Part shown: positions 1 to 8,617 of the stretch, piece after piece
Numbering within the stretch: the first letter of the stretch is position 1
Layout of the letters: the number at the start of each line of letters is the position of its first letter
Source of the DNA: Cyclostephanos tholiformis
Taxonomy: Eukaryota > Bacillariophyta > Thalassiosirophyceae > Thalassiosirales > Thalassiosiraceae
Assembly: GCA_036939975.1 (NCBI GenBank)
Contig: JALLPB010000118.1
Coordinates: forward strand, 1 to 22,772
Direction: 5' to 3'
Length of the DNA stretch: 22,772 bases
Made by a program: the position numbers and the translations under genes
Notes under the pieces: model-generated
What the model was told of the DNA's origin: nothing
Seen by the model: the letters and a program-made list of their open reading frames with translations, nothing else
The model's database searches: none

Positions 1-2
1 CT

Positions 3-500
3 GCGAGATTCTTCCCGGCGTTGAAGCGAAAAATTGGCGACTACAAAATATGTGTCGACCAAGGTTTCCCCCGGAGTGGGGATGCATATGGAACTCTGGT
101 TGGTCCCATCTGTCAACGGGCAGCAAGACGTCTTCATTGTGATGTTCACGATTACCTACTTAAAATCAGTAATGCGCATACATCACTTCGGCAGGCGAGT
201 GAGTGGGGGATGCATGGCCTGCAGGGAACTTTCCCCCGCTGGAAAAAGCATCTTCCAAGCAACAATTATCAGTGATGGCTTATTATTGAGGCGATTGTGC
301 TTGTACACAATTATTGGACTGAGATGGTAGGTTTTAATCAGATCAATACTGTCTTTGACCCTGAGAATGTTAGGATTCAGAACTTAAACGGGTACAACAG
401 AATTGCTCAGTATTATTTTTGTCCAGGTGATTATAATACTGATGACGACAGTGATAGAGACAACAACAATACCAGTAATGAAGGTAGTATTAATAATTAA
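3..500 (+). pseudogene. PIF/Harbinger-like DDE transposase, 3' part, with in-frame stop
   Basis: The reading frame is open from the window edge (position 3) to a TGA at 273-275, then continues in the same frame to the TAA at 498-500. The first part contains CVDQGFPRSGDAYGTLVGP, which fits the second catalytic Asp of a DDE_Tnp_4/Harbinger nuclease. It is followed by SLRQASEWGMHGLQGTF, which fits the catalytic Glu helix. After the stop come VHNYWTEMVGFNQI and GYNRIAQYYFCPGDY, then an acidic, Asn-rich tail typical of the end of these transposases. The visible catalytic residues survive, but the internal stop and the cut at the window edge make this a decayed copy, at least here. The N-terminal part lies outside the window. 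It faces the accessory gene at 540-1727 tail to tail, as in many two-gene Harbinger elements. The family call is recognition by motif, not a database search. Confidence 0.75.
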
Positions 501-539
501 AAAGTAGATTTTTAATTATTGTCCCCCAAACCATTATCA

Positions 540-1727
540 TTACCCCCCAACATTGCTGTATTGTGAAATCTTTTTGTGCCGCCACTCTCCCCTTCCATAT
601 CCACTGCTTTGACCGCTGCTGCCGTCACTGATGCTGCTATTGCTACTAGCCAACATGCTGCTCTTGCTGAGATAACCTGAACCCTCCCCCCCATGATCGT
701 CTAAGTCCTCTAGCGCTGCCTGTCGCTTTGCCTTAACGTTTGCACATTGCCTCTTGCGCCGCTCCCTCTTCTTCCTCTTCTTGTGCCTCTCCTTGCATTC
801 ACGCCTTTCCATGCTCCTATTCATTGCGTCCAACTGACGCAGAATCATCATTTTCATAGAAGCTGCCATTAGTGACTCAGTTGATTCCGAGTCAATCTTC
901 TCCATCACCTTGGATATTGTCCCCGCAATTGATGATCGTTCCTTGTTCTTGTTCGACGACTTTTTGATCTTCTGTTTCATAGAAGAAGAAGACGCACATT
1001 TCAATGCTTCCTTGATGCTCTTCTCCAGCGTAGGAGTTTACTTGGCAGCTTTCTTCATTGCTGCACTAACGCTTTGTGCAATTGATGGAGCGCAAGGTGA
1101 CTCACTGTCCGTGCCGCCCCCCAACCCACCACCATCAGCGTCCTGCAAACGAGTGACCGCATCAACAATATAATCTGGAGGATTGTCTATTCGGGCGGTG
1201 AAATCATCGAAATCTTCACCTTCGCGCTGACGTTCCCACTCATCGACCACTTCCTGATCATCGACTACTGTGGCGGTCGGGACTCAAGAGGATGCAAGCT
1301 GAGAACGAATGCACGCATTCGCACGCGTCTTAGACAAGCATGCAGGGGAAAAACGCCAAGGAGTACCATCAAAATCATCCCCCCCATCATCATCCTCATC
1401 CACCTTCTCTTCAGCTTCGCTGTCAGGGAGGATGCCCACCAGCCCTGAGTACGTCTTCTCCATTATCTTCCGCTCGATTGCAATACACCAAAGGACCCGA
1501 TCGTTTGCAGCCCCCGGCTGACCCGTCGGCTTTTTCATACCTTTACACAGATTTCGGATCCAATGTCTCTTCAGATCGTCCGTGTCGCGCTTCGTCTCTT
1601 CACTCGTCTGCTCCTGATACGCCAGCGCGACGGCGTCCCAACCTAACTCACCGTTGGGCAAGACCTCCTCAATGATGGCGATAAGGACATCATTTTTATA
1701 ATTCTTGGCACCTGCTCGGCGCGGCAT
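540..1727 (-). pseudogene. Myb/SANT-like accessory protein of a Harbinger-type element, two in-frame stops
   Basis: From the ATG at 1727-1725 (MPRRAGAKNYKND...) the frame reads 147 residues to a TGA at 1286-1284. It continues in the same frame to a TAA at 1040-1038 and ends at 540. Residues about 8-65 look like a trihelix/Myb-SANT-like DNA-binding fold: an IEEVLP helix, GWDAVALAY, then KRDTDDLKRHWIRNLCKGM and a KKPTG turn. Next comes an acidic linker (EEKVDEDDDGGDD). The downstream part is rich in Lys, Arg and Glu (KERHKKRKKRERRKRQ) and probably a coiled or basic nuclear region. PIF/Harbinger elements commonly encode such a Myb-like partner that binds the element ends and helps import the transposase. 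The convergent transposase remnant next door supports this. Two stops in one frame suggest decay; short unrecognised introns are the alternative. Confidence 0.65.
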
Positions 1728-1866
1728 GGCACACGGAATAAATGCCAGCGCCGCGGGGAAACAAAAAGGCAACCCGATGCGTGTGGGGGGTGGAGAGAGG
1801 CCCTGCCGCTGGGGGAGATGTGGCGATGATGGAATGGAAATGGGCTGGCCTAAATATTTATGCTCG

Positions 1867-1912
1867 CCTAAAATCTAGATGGCATGTCCGGACATGCCAA
1901 ATAGAATTTAGG
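1867..1912. repeat. 46-bp near-perfect palindrome with an 18-bp perfect core
   Basis: The core GGCATGTCCGGACATGCC (1881-1898) is perfectly self-complementary. Outer arms CCTAAAATCTA (1867-1877) and TAGAATTTAGG (1902-1912) pair with one mismatch across 3-nt symmetric spacers, all centred on the same point. It lies about 140 bp upstream of the Myb-like start codon, so it could be a subterminal binding site of the Harbinger-like element or a hairpin. No function can be shown from sequence. Confidence 0.7.
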
Positions 1913-2676
1913 TTATTTCGTAGTTAGCCAGGATCTAGCCAGCATCTAACCATGAGAAAATGCCGGCGAAACAGTTTAACTGAATAATGGGAGCAACCCA
2001 TTTCTTTATAATTTTTTGCTGCGATCTAATGCCTAAATTTTTTTACCCTGGGCTGGTTGGGTACTAATGTGACAATGCATTTTAGTTTTGTTGTGTGTCA
2101 TTGTTAATTAAAAACTCATATTCATTTACATCTTAATAACACTAACAATATGTCACTCTCAGTAGTTATAGCCCAATAAAACATTTGTATTACATGCAGC
2201 TCATCATCCTTTGAAATGAAAGTTGTGCTCAAGCTGTCATTGTTAACATCCATCATCATTGATCATCATCTTCACCTGTAACCCCTTCTGTATCTGTTTT
2301 CACTGATGAGCCCAAGATAAGTTGAACTGCCAGCATTTTGGTTAAAGATGGGCACTGATGTATTTTTTCTTGAACTTATTCAATATAGTGTAATTAAATT
2401 GGAAACCATCCACTACCATACTTTTCTCTGTCATCTGGAATAAAATAACTTTGTTATAGAGGTATATTCATAGAATCGGCAAAATACATTCAACACCAAC
2501 AGGTAAAGCTGAGACCTTTGCTATTAGGGTGTGATGAGATTTCAGGCATACTTCTTTGTATGAATGTTTGCATCTCTTATTGTAATTCCATTTATTTTGC
2601 CTGTGAATAGATGTACTAAATTGAAATATTACAGAACTTAGTGTTATCATACTTGGCACCACGGCATTGTCAAAAA
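1913..2676. other. AT-rich intergenic stretch, no gene seen
   Basis: About 760 bp between the transposon remnant and the 3' end of the adenosyltransferase gene. Only short chance reading frames occur, with no recognisable domain. The outer terminus of the Harbinger-like element probably lies near its left side, but I could not identify a terminal inverted repeat because the partner end is outside the window. The part next to 2677 should hold the 3' UTR of the minus-strand gene. Confidence 0.5.
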
Positions 2677-4315
2677 CTAACTTTTCAGCTTCACAACCAC
2701 CCTCTCTCTGCTATGAAAATTTGCAACCTCGCCATTGGCATCGTCGGGCACTCTCATTGTTTCTACCTTATACTGCACTTCATCGTTGCCATCACAGTAA
2801 TTGACGTACCTTGCCGCCGTGAAGAGGTAGTCCGATAGACGATTCACGTACGCCAATGCCGCCGGATCGACGTTCCCGTCGTCGCCATGCACAAGTGGGA
2901 CCATCCTCCTCTCGGCTCGACGGCATACCGTCCGAGCTACGTGGAGTTGGGCCGAGGCGACAGAGCCGGTGGGTATGACGAACGATAGCAACTCCGGGAG
3001 TTCTTCCGTCATGGAGTCTATCCATCCCTCGAGCGCCGTCGTGTGTTGAGGATCGAATCCACCGCCGCCGTTGCTTGCACCTTTGATGCTCGGTGCACCA
3101 TTATTCCGTCGAATGAGCGGTGATGCGGGAGGACATGCGATGTGGCTCCCGACGTCGAACAAACGGCTCATCACGTCAAGGAGTTGTTCGGGTAAATCTC
3201 CGTACGGGGACGTAGAGGGCGAGATTTTCTTCGTCACCTCGTCTACGTCATCGTAGGACGGTCGCCGTCGTCGCCGTTGTTGTTCCGCACGCGAGGTATT
3301 ATTCAGCTCGGCATACACCACTCCCACGATGGAACACAATTCGTCGACGGTACCCAATGCCTCGAAGAGGACGTCATCCTTGCTCCGTCTCTCTCCGGTG
3401 AATAGTTGCGAGGTGCCCGAATCGCCCACTCGAGTGTAGGGTACATTCTTGGAAGTCAGCTTTCCCAGCGCGGCCGATTTGCCTTCCCCCCGGACTGTTG
3501 CATTTCGTTCGTTTCGTCCCCGACCCACTTGAGTGTTATCAACCATCGATTTCGCGTATGTTTGCGACTTATCGTCGATTCCTCTCGACTTGGCGGCGCC
3601 TCCTCCCAACTCGATCGATCCACGACGATGTGCGATTTCACTTCGATGGGACACGTCGTCCACTACCTCGTAATACGTACCGTCCAGTATGCGCTTTACC
3701 AACATGGCAGTCATCGCCCGATCGCCACTTACCGCCCTAGCTTCATTCTTAGCCGATGACGATTTATCGTCCATCCCTCCCCCACCTTTCACGTTCGACC
3801 AACCGTAGGGACAATGACGACATTTATTACCGCAACAAGTACCCCTCCTCAGATGGGCCAATTCGGTGAATACCGTGAAATCCGTCCGCGGATCGATGTA
3901 CGTGGTTCGCTTGTCGAGTATCGCATTGCGATGGATATCCTCGATGTCGACGATGGCGACGGCGGGTCCATCGTCGCCATCGCGGCGAGTCGTCGGGGGG
4001 GGGGGGGGGCTTGACGTCCGGGGGCGGGGGGGTACGTCGTGGTAATCCCTCACGCGACGACGACGACGACGACGATGCGTCCCGATGGAAGAAGGTGCGC
4101 GGTAGATTACCCCGGATTATATCGTCGTTTCCGTGGTCGATCTGGCGTGGTATGCCACGCCGCCGGTTCGCGGTTGCCTCGGAGTGCGCGGGCGTGGAAG
4201 TCGTCGCACTTCTCCAGAATAATGCTCGACGGCCGACGCGCGTGTTCGATGACGCGACGAGCGATGATGCGATCCTTGTAATAGCTTGGGCGGAAGCTGC
4301 GACGGTGGATATCAT
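2677..4315 (-). CDS. Cob(I)alamin adenosyltransferase (PduO/MMAB type) with N-terminal DUF5522-like Cys motif; frame break in a homopolymer
   Basis: The C-terminal ~250 residues match PduO-type ATP:cob(I)alamin adenosyltransferase, which makes adenosylcobalamin for methylmalonyl-CoA mutase. Motifs are [18 protein letters not shown] (ATP-binding N-terminus), [29 protein letters not shown], and [16 protein letters not shown]. Before it sits [22 protein letters not shown], the Cys-rich signature I know as DUF5522, joined by a linker of about 115 low-complexity residues. The frame holding these domains (2677-4053) has no ATG before the Cys motif. The upstream frame, from the ATG at 4315-4313, encodes [20 protein letters not shown] and Arg/Ser-rich sequence without acidic residues, a good mitochondrial presequence. 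The two frames meet inside the run of 15 G at 3995-4009; one base fewer joins them into about 545 residues. I therefore call one gene with a 1-nt slip or assembly error, though a frameshift mutation is possible. Mitochondrial location is inferred. The enzyme call is firm; the start is likely. Confidence 0.85.
3995..4009. repeat. 15-G mononucleotide run at the reading-frame break
   Basis: Uninterrupted G15 (C15 on the coding strand), encoding a Pro run in either frame. The N-terminal mitochondrial-like frame and the catalytic frame of the adenosyltransferase gene join across it if the run is 14 rather than 15 bases long. Such runs are prone to polymerase slippage and consensus error. Confidence 0.9.
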
Positions 4316-5390
4316 GCCATATTTGGGTAGGCAGTCTTCTCGAATCGAAATCGGGGGACGTTGTTATTATTTTATATTATTAGGACACAGGAGAAACGTT
4401 ACTGAGAACCCGAGTCCGTCGTCATTGTCGTCGTGGCACTGTGTCATGCTCCCTCTGGTGCTCGTGATAATGTGGCTTAGGTGGCTGGGGCGGTCCTCGT
4501 TCTAGGTAGAGCAATGAGGGAATTCATACCTTGAATCACGTTCGGTTTTTTTTTTACGCACAGCACATCGCGATAATGAGAAGATGATACGATGACATCG
4601 CCCGGCGGGCGCTCCGCCCATCCATGCATCCTCCGGCGGCCAGCCAGTCCCATTTTCGGCCAGCCATACGTCCCCCCATTTTCTCCCCTCCTCAACCCTA
4701 TTCGCGGGGAGAATGGACGACTCATCATTTACGAGTGTGAAAAAAGAACGGACATCCGAGGGCGATCCGTTTTTTGGTGCGTGCACATCCTCCCCCCAAA
4801 AGACAAAGACGGACGGGCGCGCGCACGGAGGTGGGGGGGGGGGAGGGCACGTCGTCGATACTTTTATTCGACGCTGCCGACGCGACGATGATTCCGGCAT
4901 CCGCATTTGTCATCTCCGCAAGGTCCCTCCTGATCGTTCCTACTCTGTGTATAACGATCAAGACGAGACGTGACAACAAACACAGGGTAGAAGAGCGACG
5001 AGTTGAATTCGAGTCATTGGACACTAGCGACGTTAGACGTCTAATATCTCGGTTTATTGCTTTGATGATCGTTTTCCGCCCCATGGCACTGGGTGAATTG
5101 CCACGGAGTGCTTGGGGCTTCTTCTTGGACGCGAGTAGAAGTGGACTGCCTACTTTTTTTTACATGCGAATAGTCGCTCTGCTTGGTGTCCTTGAAGAGA
5201 ATAAGGTCTGTGATACGGCGGGGAAGGAAATTCAAAGTTGGGGAGGGTAATCTCGAACGTTAATACAAGAGCGGAGAAACCCTCATTACGGCGCATATCG
5301 TTTGGAGAGTGAGTCGGTTGGTCGACCCATGTTGCTCAACCTCAATGAGATAATAGTCGGCCTCAAAAGGTCGAAACACCGTCACTTGAT
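4316..5390. other. Region without a supported gene; includes 5' flank of the adenosyltransferase gene
   Basis: Overlapping reading frames of 60-158 codons occur on both strands, but none shows a known domain, a consistent start, or clear coding character; several owe their length to GC-rich low-complexity sequence such as the 4832-4842 G run. Promoter and 5' UTR of the minus-strand gene ending at 4315 should lie at the left side. I see no RNA gene. Confidence 0.4.
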
Positions 5391-5837
5391 TTATTTCTTC
5401 CCTTCGGACTTCTTGGCATCCTTTCCTTCGGACTTCTTGGCATCATGTTTCGCTGATGTGGGTGACTTGGTTATAAACGACAACTCGCCGTCCCACTCGA
5501 CGTCCCACTCGGCGCTTTTGCTGCGGTCCCACCCGACTCCCGTCGACTTTGCATCGTCTGGCTTGTTTGGCGCGGCTGTCCTGGCATCACTCGCCTTCGT
5601 AGCAGCAGGCGCCTTCTGGTTGGTGTTCGATGACATGACGTTCTCGATCAAATTTAAGACCGCGTGTATGGGCGTTTCCTTGGGAGAAGAATTTGAATTG
5701 AATTTGAAATTCGATTTTCGAATTCGTCGGATTCGTCGGCGCCCATAAATAAAATTGAAACTCATTTTGACCGGAACCATGCCTCTCAACGACGACAAAG
5801 CTGCTGTCGCCGTTGGAAAGAAGCTGAGGAAAAGCAT
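5391..5837 (-). CDS. Small hypothetical protein with Lys/Glu/Asp-rich C-terminal repeats (doubtful)
   Basis: An open frame of 148 codons ends at 5391. Its second half (MSSNTNQKAPAATKASDART, then WDRSKSAEWDVEWDGELSF) reads like real, charged and probably disordered protein. It ends in a duplicated SEGK-DAKK motif caused by a 24-bp tandem DNA repeat at 5401-5444. The first codons of the longest frame are not an ATG; internal ATGs at MVPVKMSFNF or MSSNTNQ are possible starts, and an upstream exon cannot be excluded. The segment at 5700-5750 has an unusual run of near-repeats (RRRIRRIRK). No family recognised. It diverges from the WW/zinc-finger gene at 5976. Transcript data would decide whether it exists. 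Confidence 0.3.
   Translation of the reverse strand: MLFLSFFPTATAALSSLRGMVPVKMSFNFIYGRRRIRRIRKSNFKFNSNSSPKETPIHAVLNLIENVMSSNTNQKAPAATKASDARTAAPNKPDDAKSTGVGWDRSKSAEWDVEWDGELSFITKSPTSAKHDAKKSEGKDAKKSEGKK
5401..5444. repeat. 24-bp tandem duplication
   Basis: CCTTCGGACTTCTTGGCATC occurs at 5401-5420 and again at 5425-5444, a 24-bp period that keeps reading frame and encodes a repeated DAKKSEGK-type motif on the minus strand. Confidence 0.8.
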
Positions 5838-5975
5838 TTTTCAAATGAATTTATGGATAAAAGCCACCGACTGCCGACCAAAAGCCGACAGCTAACAGCG
5901 TGAGAGCCGATAGCCAACGCCGCCAACAGCCACTGAGTGGATAACTTGAACTGGCGGACAGCTACGATATTTCAA

Positions 5976-7535
5976 ATGAGACGCGACGATGACTCGGATG
6001 ATGCGACTTGCGTGCCTTTCTTCATATCTCAACACGCTCATGGAGATGTTTCTGGGATTACTTCTCCTCAATTACATATGAGAAATCACACCCTCCGAAA
6101 GCCCGATTCCGCATCGCTGTTTTCAAGGATCTCAAAAGGCATCTCGGACGCGCTTTCCCCAGCCGCTCTAAATTTCGACTCATCAACGATAAACGCCGAG
6201 GACTTCCTCTTTGAGGAGAGAAGCGTGAACAATTGGAACATACACCAAAGAAACCACAACGTGTCATCGGGTAGCCATAATCTTTCATTTGGCAGTCTAT
6301 CACCTGACTTGCGGTCGCAATATGTCGGGCACATTTGCGAATCAAACCACGTTGAACCAAGTTTTGAGGTCCCATCAAAGTCCTTCAGCTATGTCGACTC
6401 CAAAAAACAATTTCCTCAAAATACAGAAATGCTGACCGGCAAAATTCAAAGACGCGCGAAGGACCTGAGGGCCAACACCATCCCAAAAAGCAAGAGTGTA
6501 TCCTGGGTAATCAGTCCCTCAACGCAAAGTCCTACTTCGTCCAAAATGTCGCCTTCCAATACAATGACTTTGGATCCGGACGTAGATCCAAACAACTTTT
6601 TGCAAGCATTAGCTGGCGCACCTAACTCCACACACTCTGGGTTCGACATATGGAGAGAGGTAGTTGACCCTGAGTCGGGGCGCAAATATTACTACAACAG
6701 GAAAACGAGGACATCGAAGTGGTATCTACCAAAAGGCGCAAAATTGATGAAGAAATTTTCTCCCCAGCCTACGATATCCTATAAGAAATTGACTCCGCAT
6801 CAAAGTCATACGCGAGACGAAGAATTACGCATCGAGCGCTCGTCGAACAAAATCGAACCAAAGTCGGATCAACAGACAGCAACTCACCCGTTACCTCGAC
6901 AAGAGAGCAAGCCGAAATCGCAGGGCATCGACTATTTTGAGGAAAAACAGCAGTCGTTGTCAAGCCGGCGACGAGAAAAATTTGATGCTCCAGGACACTA
7001 CAGCAATAAGGATTGCGATGTCGACCAAAATGATGCAGCAGGAGAGACGGGGCTGACTCATTCCGCGTTTCCGCAAGATTGGATGCCGGATGACGTGTTT
7101 TGCTTGTATTGTGGCCTGAAATGTGAATCGGCAGCAATCTTTGGGTCTCATCACCTCCCGCAATGCGACAAGTTCACCTATATGCAACGGCACGGACTTT
7201 TGGCAAATCATATAGAACTCGAAAGGGTCCTTTTTCGCGCGTGGTCCAAAATTGGTAGTTCGACTGCAAATAGCTCACCCGAACAGGCCGAGGAGGATGA
7301 TGTAAAAGTCGAAGCGACGCACAACAAGCCACAAAATTGTGGTGTCGATGAAAAGAAAATTTGTCCATTTTGCGATGAAGTGTTCGCACATGGTTGTGAA
7401 TTCAGCGCCCACCTTTTGAAATGCACGGTGCGTATGCGAATGAGGAAACAACGGAGATCAATTATTAAGAAAGAAGGACACTCCCCTCCCAGTCGAGAGT
7501 GCATGACCCCAGGAAGGCGAATGCCTTGGGAGTAG
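5976..7535 (+). CDS. WW-domain protein with two C-terminal C2HC zinc fingers
   Basis: 519 codons from the ATG at 5976 to the TAG at 7533-7535; the frame is open a little upstream without an ATG. Residues about 1-220 are Ser/Asn-rich and probably disordered. Residues about 223-253 form a canonical WW domain: W226, then SGRKYYYNRKTRTSKW with W249 and the trailing Pro. WW domains bind Pro-rich or phospho-Ser/Pro ligands. A charged linker follows, then two C2HC fingers: CLYC...HHLPQC (about 376-397) and CPFC...HLLKC (about 463-483), each C-x2-C-x12-H-x3/4-C. The C-terminus is basic (RMRMRKQRRSIIKK), a possible nuclear signal. This combination suggests an adaptor in RNA processing or transcription, but I do not recognise an orthologue. 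The 3' end converges on the DUF493 gene with 79 bp between stops. No intron is needed to explain the frame. Confidence 0.8.
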   Translation: MRRDDDSDDATCVPFFISQHAHGDVSGITSPQLHMRNHTLRKPDSASLFSRISKGISDALSPAALNFDSSTINAEDFLFEERSVNNWNIHQRNHNVSSGSHNLSFGSLSPDLRSQYVGHICESNHVEPSFEVPSKSFSYVDSKKQFPQNTEMLTGKIQRRAKDLRANTIPKSKSVSWVISPSTQSPTSSKMSPSNTMTLDPDVDPNNFLQALAGAPNSTHSGFDIWREVVDPESGRKYYYNRKTRTSKWYLPKGAKLMKKFSPQPTISYKKLTPHQSHTRDEELRIERSSNKIEPKSDQQTATHPLPRQESKPKSQGIDYFEEKQQSLSSRRREKFDAPGHYSNKDCDVDQNDAAGETGLTHSAFPQDWMPDDVFCLYCGLKCESAAIFGSHHLPQCDKFTYMQRHGLLANHIELERVLFRAWSKIGSSTANSSPEQAEEDDVKVEATHNKPQNCGVDEKKICPFCDEVFAHGCEFSAHLLKCTVRMRMRKQRRSIIKKEGHSPPSRECMTPGRRMPWE

Positions 7536-7614
7536 ACGATACGAACTCCTTGAATTAGGTTTTGCAAGATCATTCCTATGTTGTTAACTAATCCATATCG
7601 TGTCACAATACGTC

Positions 7615-8287
7615 TCAGAATTTCATCACTGTTGCCTCTAACGCACCCAACTCCTCGTAGATGGACGAAATCACATAGGCACTATCGACCGTTACCTTTG
7701 CACTTATTCGGGTGAATTTCTCCCCCCTCGGAACAATTTGAAGTTCCATCCTTGCATCAGACCCTAGCACTGAACTTAGCGCCAATTTCACTTGATTCGC
7801 GTAGAGATCACCGGGAATAGACTCGGTCCTACCCACGGCAGTAAACGTGTAGACAGTGGGGAATTCCAGCATTTTTCCGATTATAATTCCCATTTGGTTC
7901 TCGTCGTCAATGGCGCCGGGGGCCGGATCATAGGATCCCATCAACGCATGTACCTTGCATCAACAAAGATCGGAGTGTGAGACCACCGAGCTTCATTCAT
8001 TTATCCCCCAGAATAAAAACATAATGTGATCGTACCTTGTACTTAAACCGATCCGTCAAGCCTGAACCGCCATCATCAACGTTGATCGCAGCTGGCGGTG
8101 TCGAACATCCATCGACAGTCCTTGCTGTACCATCATCCCGACTGCTATCGTTACTGCTCGAGTTAGAATTAAGTATTTGCCGTAGTTGTCGCAGGGGGAT
8201 GTGGGCATGGAATGATTGAACATCGATGGAGTGGTATGCGAAGGATACCAATGTACCCAGCCAATAACTGATGTATCGGGGGGGCAT
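7615..8287 (-). CDS. Plastid-targeted DUF493/YbeD-like protein, two exons
   Basis: Exon 1 runs 8287-8036 from an ATG. The intron is 8035-7954 (82 nt, GTACGA...GCAAG), and exon 2 is 7953-7615; phase 0, 196 residues. The junction gives RFKYK-VHALMGSYDP. Exon 2 contains the whole DUF493 (YbeD/YbeY-independent ACT-like) fold: GKMLEFPTVYTFTAVGRTE, VKLALSSVLGSDARMEL, GEKFTRISAKVTVDS, then SIYEELGALEATVMKF. Small DUF493 proteins occur in bacteria and plastids and have an ACT-like regulatory fold of unclear function. Exon 1 starts with a hydrophobic stretch (ISYWLGTLVSFAYHS) followed by VQSFHAHIPLRQLRQ. That layout resembles a diatom bipartite plastid signal with Phe at the cleavage site. A Ser/Asp-rich spacer follows. 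Targeting is inferred; the family call is strong. It diverges from the GRASP gene. Confidence 0.82.
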
Positions 8288-8617
8288 TTTGCTCGGTGAC
8301 GAAACAGTTCAGAGAGAGGATAAGTCGACGATCTTCTGTCCTTCACACTTGGTACTATCGCTAGCGCTATCGTACAAACAAAAGGAAAAAAAGCTGGCTC
8401 GCTCCGCTCCATGTAATAATTATTATTGTGAGTATCGTGTATGGTACAACATACTGTGGTAGATACTTTCAGGTGGTCGTCCGGTATCAAACAAGGAGGT
8501 AGTGGGTGGGCAGCATCCATGTTCATCCTGGTTAAAGTTTGTTATTTATTGTTCTGATAACCTGCGCAGATCGTTGATACCAATCACTTTGGGTCCTCGG
8601 GTATCCAATACGACGCA
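8288..8617. promoter_or_regulatory. Divergent intergenic region between the DUF493 and GRASP genes
   Basis: 330 bp separating two outward-facing start codons, so it should contain both promoters and 5' UTRs. I see no convincing TATA box or named operator. Reading frames here are short and lack domains. Confidence 0.45.

Noticed and set aside
4774..5250. 158-codon plus-strand frame
   Set aside because: No domain, no family resemblance, opposed by similar frames on the minus strand; low-complexity GC-rich start.
8056..8526. 156-codon minus-strand frame over the DUF493 leader
   Set aside because: Different frame from the spliced DUF493 gene, no domain, overlaps the better supported exon 1.
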